The notes beneath the pieces are model-generated. The model did no database searches. It was not told the DNA's origin and saw nothing but the letters and a program-made list of their open reading frames with translations. From Klenkia brasiliensis (GTDB taxonomy: Bacteria > Actinomycetota > Actinomycetes > Mycobacteriales > Geodermatophilaceae): a stretch of 64,000 bases of DNA. How positions within the stretch are numbered: the stretch's first letter is position 1; every line of letters starts with the position of its first letter. The translations under genes and the position numbers were made by a program. This document shows positions 56,632-64,000 of the stretch, one piece after another. The stretch is taken from NCBI RefSeq assembly GCF_900100695.1, contig NZ_FNCF01000004.1, positions 496,001 through 560,000 of the forward strand, written 5' to 3'.

Positions 56632-57206
56632 CCGCGGCCGAGCTCCCGCTCGACGAGCTGATCGCCTCCATCGCGGTCGACGTCCCCGACTTCCCCGAGC
56701 CGGGCGTGGTCTTCCGCGACCTGACCCCGGTCTTCGCCGACGCCGAGGCGTTCCGCCGGGTCGTCGACGGCCTGGCCGCACCGGCCCGCACCGACCCGCG
56801 GGTCGCGGCGCTGCGGTCGGGGCAGGATGACCCGGGCTTCGACGTCGTCGTCGGGGTGGAGGCCCGCGGGTTCCTGCTCGCCGCCGCCGTCGCGCTGGCC
56901 GCGGGCACCGGCGTCGTCCCGGTGCGCAAGGCCGGCAAGCTGCCGCGCGAGCGGATCAGCGCCGACTACGCCCTGGAGTACGGCACCGCCACCCTGGAGC
57001 TGCACACCGACTCCCTGCACAAGGGCCAGCGGGTGCTGCTCGTGGACGACGTGCTGGCCACCGGCGGCACCCTGGGCGCCGCGGTGGGCCTGGTCGAGCA
57101 GCTGGGGGCGGTGGTCAGCGCCGTCGCCGTGGTCGTGGAGCTGCCGGCGCTGGGCGGCCGCGAGGCGCTCGCCCCGCACAGCGTGCACGCGCTCTGGACC
57201 ACCTGA
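56628..57206 (+). CDS. apt: Adenine phosphoribosyltransferase
   Basis: The protein has 192 residues. It converts adenine and PRPP to AMP. Motifs are FPEPGVVFRDLTPVFAD at the N-terminus, [17 protein letters not shown], and the PRPP loop VLLVDDVLATGGTLGAA. The GTG start overlaps the secF stop by four bases; secF-apt-relA is a conserved actinobacterial order. Confidence 0.95.
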   Translation: MTAAELPLDELIASIAVDVPDFPEPGVVFRDLTPVFADAEAFRRVVDGLAAPARTDPRVAALRSGQDDPGFDVVVGVEARGFLLAAAVALAAGTGVVPVRKAGKLPRERISADYALEYGTATLELHTDSLHKGQRVLLVDDVLATGGTLGAAVGLVEQLGAVVSAVAVVVELPALGGREALAPHSVHALWTT

Positions 57207-57250
57207 CGCAGCTCACCCTCCCGAGCGGTCCACCCGTCCCGGCGCGTGGC

Positions 57251-57256
57251 TAGCAT
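57251..57256 (+). promoter_or_regulatory. Predicted -10 (TAGCAT) of relA
   Basis: TAGCAT would give a leader of about 30 bases. AGGAG five bases before the ATG at 57294 is a good ribosome site, so this gene is not leaderless. Confidence 0.45.
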
Positions 57257-57293
57257 GGTCGGGGTCCCGGCCGGTCGGACGACAGGAGTGGCC

Positions 57294-59774
<2,481 letters not shown>

Positions 59775-59779
59775 GGAGC

Positions 59780-59799
59780 GGGGGCCCGGAGGGTCCCCC
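59780..59799 (+). terminator. Hairpin after relA
   Basis: GGGGGCCC (59780-59787) pairs with GGGTCCCCC (59791-59799, one bulged T) over the loop GGA, five bases after the relA stop. Confidence 0.6.
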
Positions 59800-59819
59800 G
59801 ACGAACGCGGTCAGCCCTT

Positions 59820-59928
59820 CCCGCCGACGGGTGGCGGCCGAGGGACGAGTGCCGTCACCCCGAGGCGGGAGCAGCGGCGCTCGTCGCAGCGGGGGGACGG
59901 CCGTTGGCCGCGGTGCGGTCCGGAGGAC
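59820..59928 (-). repeat. Structured intergenic repeat, copy 2 (downstream of the cyclophilin gene)
   Basis: On the minus strand this 109-base element begins 10 bases after the cyclophilin stop and matches the element after polA (32615-32724) with about 13 differences and one single-base gap by eye. The same sub-hairpins are kept, including CCCGCCTCGGG and the final CCCGTCGGCGGG. The larger stem is also kept: GACGAG then C, GCC pairs with GGC, A, CTCGTC, with some changes that create new pairs. Confidence 0.8.
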
Positions 59929-59938
59929 CGCGATGTGC

Positions 59939-60775
59939 TCAGGCCGCAGGCGTGACGGCGGTGATGGTCACCGGGGTGGCGGGGGCGCCGTCCTGGCTGC
60001 CGTCGGCCACGCCGGCCGCGGCGACGGTGTCCAGCACGCCCAGGCCCGCGTCGCCGACCGTGCCGAAGACGGTGTAGCTCGGGGGGAGCTGGCTGTCGCC
60101 GTAGACCAGGAAGAACTGGCTGCCGTCGGTGCCCTGGCCGCTGTTGGCCATCGCCAGGACGCCGCGGCCGTAGGTCTCGCTGCCCGACGTCGCGGTCGGG
60201 AACGTGTAGCCCGGGCCGCCCGAGCCGGTGCCCGACGGGTCGCCGCACTGCAGCACCTTCAGGCCGTCGGAGGTGGTCAGCCGGTGGCAGGGGGTGTTGT
60301 CGAAGTAGCCCTGCGCGGCCAGCGACGCGAAGCTCTCGGCCGCGCAGGCGCCGGGGCCGGAGAAGTCGAGGGTGACCGGGACGTCGCCGGCGCTGGTCGC
60401 GATGGTCTCGGCCTGCTGCCCGGTCGGGAGGTCGCCCGAGGGCGCGTCCACGGCGGTGGGGCCGGAGCTGCCCTGCGCGTCGTAGGTGTAGGTGCACGCC
60501 CCGGCGGTGGTGGTCTGGCCGGCCCGCTCGGCGCCCGGGCCGGCGGTGGGGGCGGCGGCCGAGCTCGACGACGACGCCGAGGCGTCCGCGGCCGGTGCGT
60601 CGTCCCCGCCCAGCCCGGTGATCAGCAGCGCGGCGCCCACGACCACGACGACGGCGGCCACGGTGACCCCGATGAGCAGGTTGCGGCGGCGCTTGCGCTG
60701 CTGCGCGGCACGCCGCTCCAGCTGGCGCTGCAGGTGGCGCTGGGCGGACTGACGGCGCTGCTTGTTGCTGACCAC
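59939..60775 (-). CDS. Membrane-anchored peptidyl-prolyl cis-trans isomerase (cyclophilin)
   Basis: The protein has 278 residues. A very basic N-terminus (about 1-30, QRR/QRK-rich) precedes one membrane helix (about 31-55) and a Ser/Ala-rich linker. The cyclophilin domain follows: VTLDFSGPGACAAESFASLAAQGYFDNTPCHRLT, LQCGDPSGTGSGGPGYTF, LAMANSGQGTDGSQFFLVYGDSQLPPSYTVFGTV. Arg, Gln and Phe of the active site are present. It should help fold proteins outside the membrane. Its position next to relA matches Rv2582. The GTG at 60775 has TAGACT 8 bases upstream. Confidence 0.92.
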   Translation of the reverse strand: MVSNKQRRQSAQRHLQRQLERRAAQQRKRRRNLLIGVTVAAVVVVVGAALLITGLGGDDAPAADASASSSSSAAAPTAGPGAERAGQTTTAGACTYTYDAQGSSGPTAVDAPSGDLPTGQQAETIATSAGDVPVTLDFSGPGACAAESFASLAAQGYFDNTPCHRLTTSDGLKVLQCGDPSGTGSGGPGYTFPTATSGSETYGRGVLAMANSGQGTDGSQFFLVYGDSQLPPSYTVFGTVGDAGLGVLDTVAAAGVADGSQDGAPATPVTITAVTPAA

Positions 60776-60783
60776 GGCTGCGG

Positions 60784-60789
60784 AGTCTA
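60784..60789 (-). promoter_or_regulatory. Predicted -10 (TAGACT), leaderless cyclophilin gene
   Basis: TAGACT on the minus strand lies 8 bases from the GTG at 60775, in the 91-base gap shared with the divergent hydrolase gene. Confidence 0.5.
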
Positions 60790-60854
60790 GGCAGGCCACC
60801 CCGGCCACCTGCTGGGACGCCGATCGGGACGCCGGTCGTGTCGGGGGTGCCACG

Positions 60855-60860
60855 TACCCT
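60855..60860 (+). promoter_or_regulatory. Predicted -10 (TACCCT), leaderless hydrolase gene
   Basis: TACCCT ends 6 bases before the GTG at 60867. Confidence 0.5.
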
Positions 60861-60866
60861 GCTCGG

Positions 60867-61550
60867 GTGCTCATCCGCTCGTTCCCCGCCGGCGCGTTCG
60901 GCACCAACTGCTACGCGGTGGCCACCGGTCCGCGCGCCGAGTGCGTCGTCGTCGACCCCGGCATGGACGCCGTCGAGCCGCTCGCGCAGATGCTGGCCGA
61001 CGACGGCCTCAAGCCGGTCGCCGTCGTCCTCACCCACGGGCACCTGGACCACACCTTCTCCGTGCTGCCGGTCTGCGACGGCTACGACATCCCCGCCTAC
61101 CTGCACCCGGCCGACTCCGGGATGCTCGCCGACCCGGCCCGGTGGCACGGGCCGCAGCTGGCCCCGCTGATCACCGGCGTCGCGCTGCCCGACCCGGCCG
61201 ACGTGCTCGCGCTCGACGACGGCGCCACCCTGTCGCTGGCCGGTGTCGACCTCACCGTGCGGCACGCCCCCGGCCACACCCAGGGGTCGGTGATGTTCGC
61301 CCTCGACCTCGACGACTCCCCGGGGCTGCTGGCCGGCGACGTGCTGTTCGCCGGTTCCGTCGGCCGGGTCGACCTGCCCGGCGGGTCCTGGGAGGCGATG
61401 CTCGGCTCGCTGCGCGACGTCGTCCTGCCGCTGGAGGACGCCACCGTCGTCCTCCCCGGCCACGGCCCGGCCACCACGATCGGGCGGGAGCGGGCCACCA
61501 ACCCCTACCTGGCCGAGGCGGCCCGGGCGCCCAAGGGGCGCGGGCTGTGA
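60867..61550 (+). CDS. Metallo-beta-lactamase fold hydrolase (glyoxalase II-like)
   Basis: The protein has 227 residues. The metal site [10 protein letters not shown] (HxHxDH), the later His in HAPGHTQGS, the Asp in [14 protein letters not shown] and the final His in [13 protein letters not shown] are all present. This is the glyoxalase II/hydroxyacylglutathione hydrolase-like group. Actinobacteria lack glutathione, so the true substrate may be a mycothiol thioester or something else. It overlaps hisS by GTGA. The same gene precedes hisS in Mycobacterium (Rv2581c). Confidence 0.92.
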   Translation: MLIRSFPAGAFGTNCYAVATGPRAECVVVDPGMDAVEPLAQMLADDGLKPVAVVLTHGHLDHTFSVLPVCDGYDIPAYLHPADSGMLADPARWHGPQLAPLITGVALPDPADVLALDDGATLSLAGVDLTVRHAPGHTQGSVMFALDLDDSPGLLAGDVLFAGSVGRVDLPGGSWEAMLGSLRDVVLPLEDATVVLPGHGPATTIGRERATNPYLAEAARAPKGRGL

Positions 61551-62806
61551 GCGACATCCAGCGCGCCCCCAAGGGCACCTTCGACCGGCTGCCCCCGGAC
61601 TCCGCGGCCTACCTCGCCGCCCGCGACGCCCTGGTCGCCCCGCTGCTGACCGCCGGCTACGGCTACGTCGAGACCCCGGTGTTCGAGGAGACCGCGGTGT
61701 TCTCCCGCGGCGTGGGCGAGTCCACCGACGTCGTGTCGAAGGAGATGTACACCTTCGACGACCGCGGCGGTCGCTCGCTGACCCTGCGCCCGGAGTTCAC
61801 CGCCGGCGTCATGCGCGCCTTCATCGAGCACCGGCTCTACGCCGGGCCGCTGCCGGCCAAGCTGTGGACCGTCGGGTCGGCGTTCCGCTACGAGCGGCCC
61901 CAGGCCGGCCGCTACCGGCACTTCACCCAGGTCAGCGTCGAGGCCCTCGGCGTCGACGACCCCGCCCTGGACGCCGAGCTGGTGGCCCTGGCCGACGCCG
62001 GTTTCCGCGGGCTGGGCCTCACCGACTACGACCTGCAGCTGACCTCGCTGGGCGACGCCACCTGCCGGCCGCAGTACCGCGAGCTGCTGGTGCAGTTCCT
62101 GGCCGGCCTCGACCTCGACGAGGACACCCGGCGGCGGGCCGCGATCAACCCGCTGCGGGTGCTGGACGACAAGCGGCCCGAGGTCCAGGCCCAGCTGGCC
62201 GACGCCCCGCTGATGGTCGACCACCTGTCCGAGGGGACCAGGGCGCACTACGACGCCGTCCGGCAGCACCTGTCCGACCTCGGGGTCACCTGGGTCGAGG
62301 CGCCCCGGCTGGTCCGCGGGCTGGACTACTACACGAAGACCACGTTCGAGTTCGTGCACCGCGGCCTCGGCGCCCAGGCCAGCATCGGCGGCGGCGGGCG
62401 CTACGACGGGCTGTCGGCCGCGCTGGGCGGGCCCGACCTGTCCGGCATCGGCTACGCCGTCGGCGTCGACCGCACGATCCTGGCCGCGCAGGCCGAGGGC
62501 CTGGACATCCCGGTCACCGGCGGCACCGACGTGTTCGTCGTGCACCTGGGCGAGGAGGCCAAGCGGTTCGCCGTCCGGCTCGTCGGGCAGCTGCGCGCCG
62601 CCGGCGTCGCCACCGACACCGTCTACGGCGGCCGCGGGCTCAAGGGCGCCATGAAGGCCGCCGACCGCTCCGGCGCCGCGCGCGTGGTCGTGGTGGGGGA
62701 GCGCGACCTGGCCGGGGGCGTCGCCCAGGTCAAGACGATGGCCACCGGCGAGCAGGTCGCCGTCCCCCTCGGTGAGCTCGCCGAGTCGCTGCGTGCGAGC
62801 GTGTGA
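61547..62806 (+). CDS. hisS: Histidyl-tRNA synthetase
   Basis: The protein has 419 residues. Class II motifs are visible: motif 1 around [16 protein letters not shown], motif 2 [28 protein letters not shown], the HisA box [17 protein letters not shown] and motif 3 [10 protein letters not shown]. The C-terminal anticodon-binding domain starts at about [10 protein letters not shown]. It overlaps genes on both sides by four bases. Confidence 0.96.
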   Translation: MSDIQRAPKGTFDRLPPDSAAYLAARDALVAPLLTAGYGYVETPVFEETAVFSRGVGESTDVVSKEMYTFDDRGGRSLTLRPEFTAGVMRAFIEHRLYAGPLPAKLWTVGSAFRYERPQAGRYRHFTQVSVEALGVDDPALDAELVALADAGFRGLGLTDYDLQLTSLGDATCRPQYRELLVQFLAGLDLDEDTRRRAAINPLRVLDDKRPEVQAQLADAPLMVDHLSEGTRAHYDAVRQHLSDLGVTWVEAPRLVRGLDYYTKTTFEFVHRGLGAQASIGGGGRYDGLSAALGGPDLSGIGYAVGVDRTILAAQAEGLDIPVTGGTDVFVVHLGEEAKRFAVRLVGQLRAAGVATDTVYGGRGLKGAMKAADRSGAARVVVVGERDLAGGVAQVKTMATGEQVAVPLGELAESLRASV

Positions 62807-63792
62807 GCATGGAATCCCGCTCCCTCGGACGCACCGGCGCCTCCGTCTCCGTCGTCGGCCTCGGCACCTGGCAGCTCGGCGCCGACTGGGGTGACGTCGA
62901 CGACGCCACCGCCCGGCAGGTCCTCGACACCGCCCTGGACGCCGGGGTCACCCTGCTCGACACCGCCGACGTCTACGGCGACGGCCGCTCCGAGCAGCGC
63001 ATCGCCGCCGCCCTGGCCGACCGCGGCGGGCAGCGCCCGTTCGTGGCCACCAAGGCCGGCCGCCGGGCCGACCCCTTCGTCGCCGAGACCTACACCCCCG
63101 AGAACCTGCGGGCCTGGGTCGACCGGTCCCGCCGCAACCTCGCCGTGGACACCCTGGACCTGGTGCAGCTGCACTGCCCGCCGCCGGCCGTCTACTCCGA
63201 CCAGCGCGTCTACGACACCCTCGACGGGTTCGTCGCCGACGGCTCGATCGCCGCCTACGGCGTCTCGGTGGAGACCGTGCAGGAGGGGCTGACCGCGCTG
63301 GAGCACGAGGGCGTGCAGTCCATCCAGGTCATCCTCAACGTGTTCCGCCGCAAGCCGCTGGAGGAGCTGCTGCCCGCGGCCGCCGCGGCGCAGGTCGGCA
63401 TCCTGGCGCGGGTGCCGCTGGCCTCGGGCCTGCTCACCGGCCGGTTCACCGAGGACACCACCTTCGGCGCCGACGACCACCGCCAGTTCAACCGCAACGG
63501 CGAGGCCTTCGACGTCGGCGAGACCTTCGCCGGCGTGCCCTACGAGGTCGGCGTCGCCGCCGCGCGCGAGTTCGTCGAGCTGTGCGGCGACCGCACGCCC
63601 GCCCAGGTCGCGCTGCGCTGGATCATCCAGCAGCCCGGGGTCACCTCCGTCATCCCCGGCGCCAGCAGCGTGCGCCAGGCGCAGAGCAACGCCGCGGCCG
63701 CCGACCTGGCCCCGCTCACCGACGGCGAGCTGGCCGACCTCGAGCGGCTCTACGACGAGCGCATCCGCGCCCACGTCCACTCCCGCTGGTAA
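62803..63792 (+). CDS. Aldo/keto reductase
   Basis: The protein has 329 residues. It has the NADPH-dependent (beta/alpha)8 fold: [18 protein letters not shown], then [17 protein letters not shown] with the catalytic Asp and Tyr, the Lys in [11 protein letters not shown], and the His in [10 protein letters not shown]. The NADP loop is [18 protein letters not shown]. The substrate is unknown. The GTG at 62803 overlaps the hisS stop as GTGA; an ATG two codons later is possible. Confidence 0.92.
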   Translation: MSMESRSLGRTGASVSVVGLGTWQLGADWGDVDDATARQVLDTALDAGVTLLDTADVYGDGRSEQRIAAALADRGGQRPFVATKAGRRADPFVAETYTPENLRAWVDRSRRNLAVDTLDLVQLHCPPPAVYSDQRVYDTLDGFVADGSIAAYGVSVETVQEGLTALEHEGVQSIQVILNVFRRKPLEELLPAAAAAQVGILARVPLASGLLTGRFTEDTTFGADDHRQFNRNGEAFDVGETFAGVPYEVGVAAAREFVELCGDRTPAQVALRWIIQQPGVTSVIPGASSVRQAQSNAAAADLAPLTDGELADLERLYDERIRAHVHSRW

Positions 63793-63819
63793 CCCGTACA
63801 CCCCCTGAGAGGCACTCCC

Positions 63820-64000
63820 TTGTTGCGCACCCACGACGCCGGCACCCTCCGGGCGTCCGACGCCGGCACCACCGTCACCCTCGCCGGCTGGATCGCCCGC
63901 CGGCGCGACCACGGCGGCGTGGTCTTCCTCGACGTCCGCGACGGCTCGGGCTACGCCCAGGTCGTCGTCCGCGAGGAGGAGGCGCACGCGCTGCGCAACG
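63820..64000 (+). CDS. aspS: Aspartyl-tRNA synthetase, N-terminal part (partial)
   Basis: The first 60 codons are present and the gene runs off the window. [49 protein letters not shown] is the anticodon-binding OB-fold of AspRS. The start is TTG at 63820, with GAGAGG 7 bases upstream; the second TTG gives the family's normal Leu at position 2. hisS and aspS are close in many actinobacteria. Confidence 0.9.
   Translation, partial: MLRTHDAGTLRASDAGTTVTLAGWIARRRDHGGVVFLDVRDGSGYAQVVVREEEAHALRN

Overview
This window reads as chromosomal DNA of a very GC-rich actinobacterium. Codons almost always end in G or C, GTG starts are as common as ATG, genes overlap by 4 bases (GTGA/ATGA) in long operons, and several genes are clade markers: an SsgA-like protein, the RskA-type anti-sigma factor, the PatA/PimA phosphatidylinositol mannoside enzymes, an ANTAR response regulator and a PGPGW membrane protein. 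Gene content and style suggest Geodermatophilaceae or a close relative; that placement is an inference. The two main blocks follow gene orders known from Mycobacterium (hisI-trp-lgt-pyk-tesB-pdtaR-polA-rpsA-coaE, and thrS-HIT-pgsA-patA-pimA-pdxST-yebC-ruvCAB-yajC-secDF-apt-relA-ppi-hisS-aspS), here almost adjacent. I see no insertion sequence, prophage or CRISPR array.

Layout. 1-5000: the end of an ABC exporter, two small membrane proteins, a cupin, a KstD-like flavoprotein and a GGDEF membrane protein. 4654-11201: hisI-trpE-(trp membrane protein)-trpC-trpB-trpA-lgt. 11525-17675: gltBD. 17772-22462: pyruvate kinase, thioesterase II, a convergent aromatic amino acid decarboxylase, an unusual tRNA-Leu(CAA) and the ANTAR regulator. 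22686-29177: a branched-chain amino acid type ABC system whose binding protein appears circularly permuted and whose LivH carries an extra secreted Ig-like domain. 29403-38192: a hotdog thioesterase, polA, a CocE-like hydrolase, a methyltransferase, rpsA and coaE. 38235-41272: tRNA genes (Val, Cys, Gly, Val) around an SsgA-like protein, an ECF sigma/anti-sigma pair and a PGPGW protein. 41318-64000: a DHFR-like protein, an HNH nuclease, then the thrS-pimA operon, a LemA-like protein, pdxST, yebC, ruvCAB (with a perfect LexA box), yajC-secDF-apt, relA, a membrane-anchored cyclophilin, a metallo-beta-lactamase fold hydrolase, hisS, an aldo/keto reductase and the start of aspS.

The most interesting signals: (1) the substrate-binding lipoprotein at 22686-24020 has its C-terminal part placed before its N-terminal part, cut at one clean point; (2) a roughly 110-base structured repeat lies just downstream of the stop codons of two unrelated genes (polA and the cyclophilin), in the sense orientation both times; (3) about 17 genes have a NANNNT hexamer (mostly TANNNT) exactly 6-8 bases before the start codon, the signature of leaderless mRNAs, which also fixes many start codons; (4) a tRNA-Leu(CAA) with a class I-sized variable region.
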